From Actinomycetes bacterium (GTDB lineage: Bacteria > Actinomycetota > Acidimicrobiia > Spongiisociales > UBA5794), in NCBI GenBank assembly GCA_024640745.1, contig JAHEEL010000029.1:1-15427 (forward strand): a DNA stretch of 15,427 bases. The letters run 5' to 3'. The notes under the pieces are model-generated. The model was not told where the DNA came from. It searched no databases and saw only the letters and a list, made by a program, of their open reading frames with translations. Within the stretch, counting starts at the first letter, position 1. Each line of letters opens with the position of its first letter. Both the position numbers and the translations under genes were made by a program. Shown here piece by piece: positions 1 to 6,459 of this stretch.

Positions 1-156
1 GAGTACCGCACGATCGGAGACCACCGTGCCGTCGTCGTTCACGATCAACAGCGGTGTGAACGAGACTTCGCCGTCGCTCTTGACGCGCTCGACGTCGAGA
101 ACGTCACCCTCATGGACTTTCGCCTGCTTGCCGCCGGCACGAATGATGGCGTACAT
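1..156 (-). CDS. rplU: 50S ribosomal protein L21, N-terminal part (runs off the window)
   Basis: The first 52 codons of bL21, a component of the large ribosomal subunit that contacts 23S rRNA. The reading begins MYAIIRAGGKQAKV and continues with EGDVLDVERV, the characteristic N-terminus of bL21 proteins. The family is about 100 residues long, so roughly half lies beyond the left edge. ATG at 156 is preceded by a GAAGG Shine-Dalgarno about 4 nt upstream, which fixes the start. It lies 111 bp downstream of the RNase E/G stop. In most bacteria rplU is followed by rpmA and often obg, which would be outside this window. A candidate promoter and a leader hairpin occupy the gap upstream. The identification is secure; the C-terminus was not seen. 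Confidence 0.95.
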   Translation of the reverse strand, partial: MYAIIRAGGKQAKVHEGDVLDVERVKSDGEVSFTPLLIVNDDGTVVSDRAVL

Positions 157-205
157 GATCCTTCAGCGTTCGTGGTGGTCGGGCCGATTCCGTCGGCGCG
201 GTCGA

Positions 206-225
206 GCGCTTCGCGTGCGAGGCGC
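206..225 (-). other. Stem-loop in the presumed rplU leader
   Basis: On the minus strand the arms GCGCCTCG and CGAAGCGC pair with one C/A mismatch around a CACG loop. The hairpin lies just downstream of the candidate -10 box, so it would be at or near the 5' end of an rplU transcript. Ribosomal protein leaders are often structured, but this one matches no leader family I recognise. Function is unknown; it could simply stabilise the mRNA. Confidence 0.3.
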
Positions 226-231
226 ATCGAT

Positions 232-251
232 ATCATAGCGGGGTCGCGACC
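232..251 (-). promoter_or_regulatory. Candidate rplU promoter (-10 TATGAT) beside a 10-bp palindrome
   Basis: The minus strand carries TATGAT (237 to 232), a 5/6 match to the sigma-70-type -10 hexamer. No good -35 hexamer is visible at the expected spacing. A perfect palindrome GGTCGCGACC (242-251) lies 4 bp upstream of the -10 box, where an operator or a -35-substituting activator site could be. The position, about 80 bp upstream of rplU and after the RNase E/G stop, makes a separate rplU promoter plausible. Palindromes of 10 bp do occur by chance in GC-rich DNA. Confidence 0.35.
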
Positions 252-267
252 TATGGGACCCCCGGCC

Positions 268-1806
268 TCAGTCGGCGTCCTCGAGTTCGAGGCCGACCGG
301 CACGCCGGTGGTTGCGGCCTCTTCGTGAAGGAGGACGCCCCGTCCGTTGCAGCGTGGGCACAGCTCTGAAAACGACTCGAGCAAACCGGCGGAGACGTTC
401 TTGCGCGTCATCTCGACGAGACCCAGGTTCGACACGTCGAAGACCTGCGTTCGCATCTTGTCCTTGGCGAGGTGCTCCCTGAGGCGAAGGAGCACCGCTT
501 CCTGGTTCTTCTCCGTTTCCATGTCGATGAAGTCGATCACGATGATGCCGCCGATGTCCCGCAGGCGAAGCTGGCGGGCAATCTCCTCGGCCGATTCGAG
601 GTTGTTCTGCAGCACCGTGTCTTCGAGGTTCGAGTGACCGACGTATCGGCCGGTGTTGACGTCGATGACGGTGAGAGCCTCAGTGCGGTCGATCACGATG
701 TGGCCGCCGGATGGCAACCAGACCTTGCGGTCAAGCGCCTTGCGCAATTGATCCTCGACGTGGAACCTCTCGAACAGTGGGATTTCATCGCCGTAGATCT
801 GGACCTTGTCGATGAGATCCGACTCCGTGCCACCGAGGTAGGACAGGATCTGGTCGTACGTCTTGCGGTCATCGACCAGCAGACGCTTGAAATCACGCGT
901 GAAGTGCTCGCGGATGACCCGGATGACGAGTGGTGGCTCCTCGTAGATCAGCGCAGGAGCTGCCGCCGACTTCGCGTCGCGATCGATTCCTTCCCAGATC
1001 CCGCTGAGACGGTCGATGTCGCCCTTGATGTCGTCCCGGGATGCTCCTTCGGCCGCGGTACGCACGATAACGCCCATCCCCTCGGGCCGGAGTTCGGCCA
1101 CGAGCTCTCGCAGGCGACGCCGTTCGTCGTCCGAGAGGCGTCGCGAGATGCCGCGCACCTGCGGATCGGGGGCCAAGACGAGGTAGCGACCCGCAAGGCT
1201 GATCTGATTGGTCAGCCGGGCGCCCTTGTGTCCCATCGCGTCTTTGACCACCTGGACGAGGACCGGGTCACCGGCCGAGAGTACCGATTCGATTCGCTTC
1301 GGCTTTCCGTTCAGCTCGTAGGCGCCGTAGTTGACATCACCGGCGTAGAGCACCCCGTTCTTGCCCGCACCGAAATCGATGAATGCGGCTTCCATCCCGG
1401 GGAGCACGTTGCGCACCTTGCCGAGATAGACATTGCCGACCAGCGACTGTTTGTCGGAGCGCGCCACGTAGTGCTCGACGAGGACCGGACCTTCGAGGAC
1501 CACGATCTGCGTCTGATGCGGCATCGAGCGGACCAGCATCTGCTTACGTGCGGTCTCGGGCGGCGCAACGGCTTCGACGTGGTTCGACCGGCGGCGGCGC
1601 TGGTCGCTGCGCTGATTCGGCTTCTGCTTCTTCTGTTTCTTCTGTTTCGGCTTCGACTTCTGCTTCGTCGAGCCGCCGGCGGCGGTGTCAGTGGTCGTGA
1701 AGCGGCGAACGGTGACGGCCTCGCCGTCCACCGTGTGCACTGTGCGCTCCTCCGTCGCCGAACCGCGACGCAGGATGCTCGCGGACTTCTTCCGGAACAA
1801 TCCCAT
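268..1806 (-). CDS. rng: Ribonuclease E/G family endoribonuclease
   Basis: Single-strand-specific endoribonuclease that trims rRNA and tRNA precursors and starts mRNA decay in the cytoplasm. With ATG at 1806 the product is 512 aa. The S1-like domain is near residues 105-200 (SLVGNVYLGKV, AAFIDFG). The DNase I-like catalytic domain contains TVIDVNTG (D382) and IVIDFIDM (D425), the two metal-binding aspartates. The zinc-link CPRCNGRG (C483, C486) follows. The spacings D-to-D (43) and D-to-Cys (58) equal those I recall for E. coli RNase E. There is no long C-terminal degradosome scaffold, so it resembles RNase G in size. It does have about 95 extra N-terminal residues with a Lys/Gln-rich stretch (about 47-75). 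TTG at 1809 is an alternative start, but GGAG is better spaced for the ATG. Genes called rne or rng in actinobacteria often sit just upstream of rplU, as here. Confidence 0.93.
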   Translation of the reverse strand: MGLFRKKSASILRRGSATEERTVHTVDGEAVTVRRFTTTDTAAGGSTKQKSKPKQKKQKKQKPNQRSDQRRRRSNHVEAVAPPETARKQMLVRSMPHQTQIVVLEGPVLVEHYVARSDKQSLVGNVYLGKVRNVLPGMEAAFIDFGAGKNGVLYAGDVNYGAYELNGKPKRIESVLSAGDPVLVQVVKDAMGHKGARLTNQISLAGRYLVLAPDPQVRGISRRLSDDERRRLRELVAELRPEGMGVIVRTAAEGASRDDIKGDIDRLSGIWEGIDRDAKSAAAPALIYEEPPLVIRVIREHFTRDFKRLLVDDRKTYDQILSYLGGTESDLIDKVQIYGDEIPLFERFHVEDQLRKALDRKVWLPSGGHIVIDRTEALTVIDVNTGRYVGHSNLEDTVLQNNLESAEEIARQLRLRDIGGIIVIDFIDMETEKNQEAVLLRLREHLAKDKMRTQVFDVSNLGLVEMTRKNVSAGLLESFSELCPRCNGRGVLLHEEAATTGVPVGLELEDAD

Positions 1807-1970
1807 CAATGGACTCCTTCGAGGTGGTTGGGCACCGGCGAGATCGCAGCGCCGAGCACTTCAACGTGAGGTCTGGCATGACCGATGGTCGAAGGTCGAT
1901 CATCAGTTCCTGCCGGTAGACGTTGAACATGCGCGCAGCGGCCACTCGGTCCGTCCCAGGTCGGAAAAGG

Positions 1971-1989
1971 CGACCGCGGCTTGCGGTCG
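1971..1989 (-). other. GC-rich hairpin followed by a short T run in the rng leader
   Basis: On the minus strand CGACCGC and GCGGTCG form a perfect 7-bp stem around a 5-nt AAGCC loop, followed by CC and TTTT. It lies about 165 nt upstream of the RNase E/G start and downstream of the candidate promoter at 2001-2029. It could be a weak intrinsic terminator or attenuator, or an RNA element in a long leader. RNase E genes elsewhere are autoregulated through long 5' leaders, but this hairpin resembles no specific known element. The stem and T run are both short, so termination would be inefficient. Confidence 0.35.
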
Positions 1990-2000
1990 AACCGTTTCGC

Positions 2001-2029
2001 AGCGTAGCAAGCCGCCGCCGGTATCTGAA
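2001..2029 (-). promoter_or_regulatory. Candidate promoter for the RNase E/G gene
   Basis: Minus-strand TTCAGA (2029 to 2024, 4/6 to the -35 consensus), a 17-bp spacer, then TACGCT (2006 to 2001, 3/6 to the -10 consensus) preceded by TGC, an extended -10 element. It would give a leader of about 190 nt before the gene. The 283-bp gap between tdk and this gene is otherwise unexplained, which favours a promoter somewhere here. The match itself is only moderate. Confidence 0.3.
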
Positions 2030-2051
2030 CGACCCTTTGACGGCAGACAAC

Positions 2052-2084
2052 AGACACGAGACTGAGCGATATGGATGCGTGTCT
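2052..2084. repeat. Inverted repeat at the tdk 3' end, sharing a 12-bp core with the 13.7-kb repeat block
   Basis: AGACACG (2052-2058) and CGTGTCT (2078-2084) form a 7-bp inverted repeat with a 19-nt loop, beginning just after the tdk stop codon. Alternative registers such as ACGAGA with TCTCGT are also possible. The sequence AGACACGAGACT at 2052-2063 recurs exactly at 13717-13728 in the other long intergenic region. Similar GAGAC/GACGAG units extend into the last codons of tdk. It could act as a transcript-end hairpin, but no clear T run follows it on the minus strand. Confidence 0.5.
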
Positions 2085-2089
2085 CTCGT

Positions 2090-2692
2090 CTAGCGTCGCT
2101 CGTCTGGCGTCTCGATCTCGAGTTCTTCCTGTCTGGCTTCGTCGGGGTCGAAGCAACGTCGACAGCGCGCCTCGTAGGAATCCTGGGCGCCGAGCACAAC
2201 GAGTTCGTCCGACTGCACAACGCGCTGAGTGAACAGGCCGGGGCCGCCGCACCGATGGCACACGGCGAGGGCCTTCGTGACGTACTCGGCGTGCAGCATC
2301 AGCGACGGGATCGGCTCAAACGGTCGACCGAGGTAGTCGAGATCCAGCCCGGCGACGATCAGCTGTTTGCCGGTTCCCGCCAAGCGCATAGCGACATCGA
2401 CGAGCCCTTCGTCGAAGAACTGGCCTTCGTCGATGCCGATCACGACCGTTCGATCTTCGACGCGGTGCAAGAGCTCGAGCGAGTCGGCGACCGGGATCGC
2501 CTCCGTCGACAGGTTCGAATGGGAGACGACCTCGCCGGTCGAGTAGCGCGTGTCGATCTGCGGCTTGAACGTCTGCACCGGAATGCGGGCAATGCCGTAT
2601 CGAGTGACCCGACGGATCAACTCCTCGCTTTTGCCCGAGAACATGGGACCCGCGATGACCTCAATCCAGCCCTGCTCGTCGCGTCGGTGCAT
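2090..2692 (-). CDS. tdk: Thymidine kinase, type II (TK1-like)
   Basis: Phosphorylates thymidine with ATP to dTMP in the pyrimidine salvage pathway; cytosolic. The 200-aa product has the P-loop GPMFSGKS (residues 15-22), the DEGQFF segment with the catalytic-base glutamate E89, and the thymidine-binding lid region LGRPFEPIP. It also has four zinc-lasso cysteines C145, C148, C177 and C180 within CHRCGG and YEARCRRC. Length is typical apart from a short charged tail whose DNA belongs to the GAGAC-like repeat pattern. It starts 51 bp after the rodA stop, with no visible Shine-Dalgarno in front of ATG 2692. A candidate -10 box ends about 9 nt upstream, so the mRNA may be leaderless. No alternative start upstream of the P-loop looks better. 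Confidence 0.95.
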   Translation of the reverse strand: MHRRDEQGWIEVIAGPMFSGKSEELIRRVTRYGIARIPVQTFKPQIDTRYSTGEVVSHSNLSTEAIPVADSLELLHRVEDRTVVIGIDEGQFFDEGLVDVAMRLAGTGKQLIVAGLDLDYLGRPFEPIPSLMLHAEYVTKALAVCHRCGGPGLFTQRVVQSDELVVLGAQDSYEARCRRCFDPDEARQEELEIETPDERR

Positions 2693-2700
2693 GGGCGCTG

Positions 2701-2730
2701 ACTGTAGACGACGGGTCGAACGAGGGCCAA
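2701..2730 (-). promoter_or_regulatory. Candidate promoter for a leaderless tdk mRNA
   Basis: Minus-strand TTGGCC (2730 to 2725, 4/6 to -35), an 18-bp spacer, and TACAGT (2706 to 2701, 4/6 to -10). Transcription would start near 2693-2695, essentially at the tdk ATG (2692). This agrees with the absence of a Shine-Dalgarno there. Leaderless mRNAs are common in actinobacteria. tdk could equally be read through from rodA. Confidence 0.35.
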
Positions 2731-2743
2731 CGCGGGGTCCCGG

Positions 2744-3916
2744 TCAGTCGATGCTGATCGTACGCTCCCCCACCAGCGGGGATCGTCGCATCCAGACAGA
2801 ATGGGCCATGCCGAGCGCGACGCTCATGGCGACGAAGACCGTGCCACCCGACGACATGAACGGCAGCGGGAGGCCTGTCACGGGCATCACGCGCACGGTC
2901 ATTCCGATATTGACAAAGACATGGAATGCAATGAGTGCAGCCACGCCCGTGGCCGTCAACTGGCTGAAGCGATCCCGTCCATTGGCGGCCGCCACGAGGG
3001 TTCGCCAGATGATGACACCGAACAAGAAGAGCACGAATACGCTCCCGAGGAACCCCAGCTGTTCCCCAACCGCCGTGAAGATGAAGTCACTGGCCTGCTC
3101 TGGCACAAACCTCAGGTTTGTCTGGGTCCCGTTGAACAGACCCTTCCCGAACAACCCACCCGTCCCGATCGCGATCTGGCTCTGATACTGGTTGTACTGC
3201 GTGTTCAACACGTCGCCGGTCTCGTCGAGGAATGCCGTGAGCCGCGCGATCTGATACGCCTTGATCACGCCGGTCTGAAAGACGGCAACCGTGGCGATAA
3301 CACCGCCGACGAGCAGCGCCGCCATCTGGCGCCATGTCGCCCCGGCGATGAAGACCATCACGGCGGCGATGAAGCCGAAGGTGAGCATCGTGCCCAGGTC
3401 CGGCTGCAAGAAGATCAGGACGGCGGGAACGGCGACGATGGCCACGGCGCGGGCAACGCGGTCCCACTTCATCGGGCGCGCCGCGCCCGAGAGCAGCATC
3501 GCAAGGGCGAGGATCACCGCGAGCTTGGCGATCTCGGAAGGCTGGAAGCGGATCGACCCGAGCTGAATCCATCGCTGTGCGCCTTTGACCTCTTCTCCGA
3601 ACGGGCTGAGCACGAGGATCAGCGTCACGACCGATCCGATGTAGATGGCGGGAACCCACGAGCGCACAACGCGAAGGTCGACCACCGAAACGATCGCAAA
3701 GGAGGCAAAGCCGATGAGAACAAAGGCGGCCTGCTGCTCAACCTCGCGGGATGGGCTCACACCAAGCGCCTCGAGGCGGGGCGCCGATGCCGAGTAGATC
3801 ATCACCAGTCCGAGCGCGGTGAGCAGCAGGTACGGGATGACGAGGGCCAAATCCGGTCGCAGCTGTCGATCCCGCCGGAGCAGGGACATCTGCGTGCGCT
3901 CGCGGGTATCGGCCAT
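2744..3916 (-). CDS. rodA: Rod-shape peptidoglycan glycosyltransferase RodA (SEDS family)
   Basis: Polymerises lipid II into glycan strands in the plasma membrane as partner of PBP2 in the elongasome. The 390-aa product shows about ten hydrophobic segments (roughly 24-43, 64-79, 88-104, 131-144, 154-170, 174-191, 196-213, 285-305, 318-337, 358-377). SEDS signatures are GAQRWIQLG and FQPSEIAKL (113-132), FLQPDLGT (169-176), FVPEQASDFIFT with the essential extracellular aspartate D277, and MPVTGLPLPFMSSGGT (344-359). ATG 3916 shares one base with the TGA of mrdA and follows a strong GGAGG 7 nt upstream, inside the mrdA coding end. The two genes are therefore translationally coupled, as expected for an obligate enzyme pair. 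The pairing with mrdA in an mre cluster favours RodA over FtsW. Confidence 0.96.
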   Translation of the reverse strand: MADTRERTQMSLLRRDRQLRPDLALVIPYLLLTALGLVMIYSASAPRLEALGVSPSREVEQQAAFVLIGFASFAIVSVVDLRVVRSWVPAIYIGSVVTLILVLSPFGEEVKGAQRWIQLGSIRFQPSEIAKLAVILALAMLLSGAARPMKWDRVARAVAIVAVPAVLIFLQPDLGTMLTFGFIAAVMVFIAGATWRQMAALLVGGVIATVAVFQTGVIKAYQIARLTAFLDETGDVLNTQYNQYQSQIAIGTGGLFGKGLFNGTQTNLRFVPEQASDFIFTAVGEQLGFLGSVFVLFLFGVIIWRTLVAAANGRDRFSQLTATGVAALIAFHVFVNIGMTVRVMPVTGLPLPFMSSGGTVFVAMSVALGMAHSVWMRRSPLVGERTISID

Positions 3917-6459
3917 CAGTCTGCCTCCGCCCCGGCCTCGAGGGGCGTGACCCAGTTCTTGCCGTTCACGAGGTACTGCAGAACCTGGCGGGCGACCGGC
4001 GCTGCAACACGACCGCCCGAGCCGCCGCGCTCAACGACGACGGTCACGACGTATTCGGGTGATTCGACCGGCGCAACACCGACGAACCACGCCGTGTCGA
4101 CCTCCTGGACATCCTCGGTGGATTTGATGATCTCCGCGGTCCCCGTCTTCCCGCCGACGCTCGATACGTTCGGCCCGAAGCCGGCAAACGCGCTTCGCGC
4201 CGTGCCGATCGGCCCGTTGACAACCTGCTGCATGTCGAGTCGCAAGGCCTCGACGGTGCCGGGATCGAGATCAACTGCTCCGATCGTGGCCTTCTCGTTC
4301 TCATCGACGACCTCGCCGTCCTGGTTGACCATCTCCGCCACCACTCGGGGCTCCCAGAGGGTCCCGCCGTTGAGCATCGCCGAGAAGCCGTTTGCGAGCT
4401 GCAGCGGAGTGACGAGCACCGTCCCCTGGCCGACAACGGCGTTCATGAGGTCGCCACCCACCCAGGGTCCGGTCGACCGCACACGCCCCGTATTCTTCCG
4501 CTGTTCCTCCCGGAACCACTGACGGTCGGGAATCAGCCCCGGTTTCTCGAACGGCAGGTCGACACCGGTCTCAGTGCCGAACCCGAACGAGCGCGCCCAT
4601 TCTTGCCACAAGTCCTCGTTGTTGATGCCGGTCTCATCGGAACGCTCGTTCCAGACCCGAAGCGCGATCTCCCAGAAGTACAGATCGCACGATGCCTGGA
4701 GCGCACCGTGCAGATCGAGCGGTCCATGGCCGTTGCGCTTCCAATCGCGATAGACCTGCGACGAACCGTCGTTGAACCGGAATCGCAGGCTCCCGGTGCA
4801 GTTGTAGAGATCGGTGTCCGACGTGAGCGGCAGCAATTCGTCGTCAGATGGCGGTACCGTCGTCGTCGACGTCTCCTCGCCCTCCGCCGCTGCGTCATCC
4901 GCCGCGGCCTCATCCGCAGCCGCGTCATCCACGGCCGGGCTCTCGTCGCCGAGCGTCCGGTCGTTGATCGGTCGGTCGAGCGGATAGATCCCCTCCTCGA
5001 GCGCAAGGATGTAGGAGACCACCTTGAAGGTCGATGCCGGGGCGTACTGTCCCTGGACGGCGAAGTTCGTGAACGCGTTGATCGTACCGAGGCTCTCCCA
5101 CTGACTCTGTGTGAGCCCGTTCACGAACGCCTCGGGATCGAACGACGGATACGACGCCATCGCAATGATGGATCCGTCATTCGGGTCTTCAACGACACCG
5201 ACCGACCGCACCGGGCACCACTTGTCGGAGTGTGAGACGACGAGGGCGTCCTGCTCAACGGCAATGACGCGGAGCGTCGTCGCAAAGGTGTCGCCCTCCT
5301 CCACCTCGTACTGCTCACCGTCGATGTCGACGACCGCGACGCGCTGTGAACCGTTCTCGAGCACGGCATCGAGTCGCATCGTCCGCTCTCGAGATCCCGA
5401 CAGCAAGGTCCGCGACCCCACGCCGACCTCAACACGCTGAACGGGCACACAGACGCCGCTCTCATCGATCGGCAACCCCCAATAGAGCGAGCCGAGTACC
5501 GCTCCCTCGTCGATTGCCTCGGGAGTCTCCAAAGCGATGCTGTCCTCGTCTACCGTCCCATCCTCGCTGGCCTCGGCGGCAGCAGCCCGTTCTGCGATGG
5601 CAGCCCGCTGGGCTTCGAGCTGGGCCTCCTCATTTGCGAGGAAGAGGCGCGTGCGGATGTCTTGTTCCTCGATTGCCTCCGCCCGCTCGGCCATCTCGAG
5701 GGATCTGGCCATGGCGAGACCGCCCTCGAGTGACACCTGCAGCTGCTCCTGGACGCCGCTGTCGATCGTCAGGATGAGGTTGTTCCCGGGCGCCGACTCG
5801 TCCTCACCGAGGCGCTGCAGCACGGATCGGCCGGCATCGACCTGGTACTTGATCACGCCTTCGGTGCCCCTGAGTTGGTCGTCGTAGTAGCGCTCGACCC
5901 CGGCCTTCCCGACGACATCGGTCCCCTTCACCTCGGGCCGCTCGAGATCCGCAGCGGACGGCTTGCCGATGTAGCCGAGCACCTGTGCGGCAAGCTCGGC
6001 GTTCGGATAGTCGCGTACCGGCTGCGGAATCACGGCGACGCCGGGGAAGTCCTCTCGATGCTCCACGAGCGTCAGCGCCTGCTGCTCCGTCAGGTCCTTG
6101 GCGAGGATGAGTTGGGCCCCGGAGTTGGCATTCTCGAACCGCTCCATGATGTTGCTGGCCGGCTCGTCGAGAAACGCCGCCAGACGCTGAGCCAGGTCTT
6201 CCTCGAAGTCGTCCTCGACGAGGCCCATGTCGACAACGACGGCAAGCGATGCAGTCGTACCGGCCAGCAGCTTGCCGTTCCGATCGTAGATGTCGCCGCG
6301 AGGAGCGGGAGTGGGGACAAGTCGGACGAGGTTGCGTTCGGCCTCGGCCGTGTATTCGTCGGTCTCGGTGACCTGGATTGACCACAGCCGCAGGCCGAGC
6401 GCACCCATCATCACCGCCATCACGAGTCCCACCGTCGCGAGCCGCCATGTCCCGTTCAT
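3916..6459 (-). CDS. mrdA: Penicillin-binding protein 2, elongasome transpeptidase with extra inserted domain
   Basis: Cross-links peptidoglycan during lateral wall growth together with RodA. The 847-aa product has one N-terminal membrane anchor (about 6-28), a PBP dimerisation region with APRGDIYDRNG (52-62), and a transpeptidase domain. Active-site motifs are STFK with nucleophile S476, SCD (590-592) and KTGT (771-774). Usual PBP2 proteins are about 600-700 aa. Two additions account for the excess. Residues about 250-417 are a long charged Ala/Glu-rich helix followed by a beta-rich module bounded by C337 and C415. Residues about 505-550 are Ala/Asp/Glu/Thr-rich and probably disordered. Start ATG 6459 overlaps the mreD TGA by 4 nt and directly precedes the membrane anchor. 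The open frame continues upstream to 7161, but that part lies over mreD and mreC and is not protein-like. Confidence 0.94.
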   Translation of the reverse strand: MNGTWRLATVGLVMAVMMGALGLRLWSIQVTETDEYTAEAERNLVRLVPTPAPRGDIYDRNGKLLAGTTASLAVVVDMGLVEDDFEEDLAQRLAAFLDEPASNIMERFENANSGAQLILAKDLTEQQALTLVEHREDFPGVAVIPQPVRDYPNAELAAQVLGYIGKPSAADLERPEVKGTDVVGKAGVERYYDDQLRGTEGVIKYQVDAGRSVLQRLGEDESAPGNNLILTIDSGVQEQLQVSLEGGLAMARSLEMAERAEAIEEQDIRTRLFLANEEAQLEAQRAAIAERAAAAEASEDGTVDEDSIALETPEAIDEGAVLGSLYWGLPIDESGVCVPVQRVEVGVGSRTLLSGSRERTMRLDAVLENGSQRVAVVDIDGEQYEVEEGDTFATTLRVIAVEQDALVVSHSDKWCPVRSVGVVEDPNDGSIIAMASYPSFDPEAFVNGLTQSQWESLGTINAFTNFAVQGQYAPASTFKVVSYILALEEGIYPLDRPINDRTLGDESPAVDDAAADEAAADDAAAEGEETSTTTVPPSDDELLPLTSDTDLYNCTGSLRFRFNDGSSQVYRDWKRNGHGPLDLHGALQASCDLYFWEIALRVWNERSDETGINNEDLWQEWARSFGFGTETGVDLPFEKPGLIPDRQWFREEQRKNTGRVRSTGPWVGGDLMNAVVGQGTVLVTPLQLANGFSAMLNGGTLWEPRVVAEMVNQDGEVVDENEKATIGAVDLDPGTVEALRLDMQQVVNGPIGTARSAFAGFGPNVSSVGGKTGTAEIIKSTEDVQEVDTAWFVGVAPVESPEYVVTVVVERGGSGGRVAAPVARQVLQYLVNGKNWVTPLEAGAEAD

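Noticed and set aside
472..1869. Long plus-strand open frame (465 codons) opposite the RNase E/G gene
   Set aside because: It is antisense to a gene with clear catalytic motifs. Its translation is rich in Asp, His, Arg and Val without any domain pattern, as expected for the complement of GC-rich coding DNA.
1688..2261. Minus-strand frames of 105-151 codons crossing the tdk-rng gap
   Set aside because: Each overlaps tdk or the RNase E/G gene in another frame, is Arg-rich and has no convincing ribosome site; the gap is better read as leader and repeat DNA.
2801..4522. Plus-strand open frame of 573 codons opposite rodA and mrdA
   Set aside because: Spans two well-supported opposite genes, has charged low-complexity composition and no recognisable motif; an antisense artefact.
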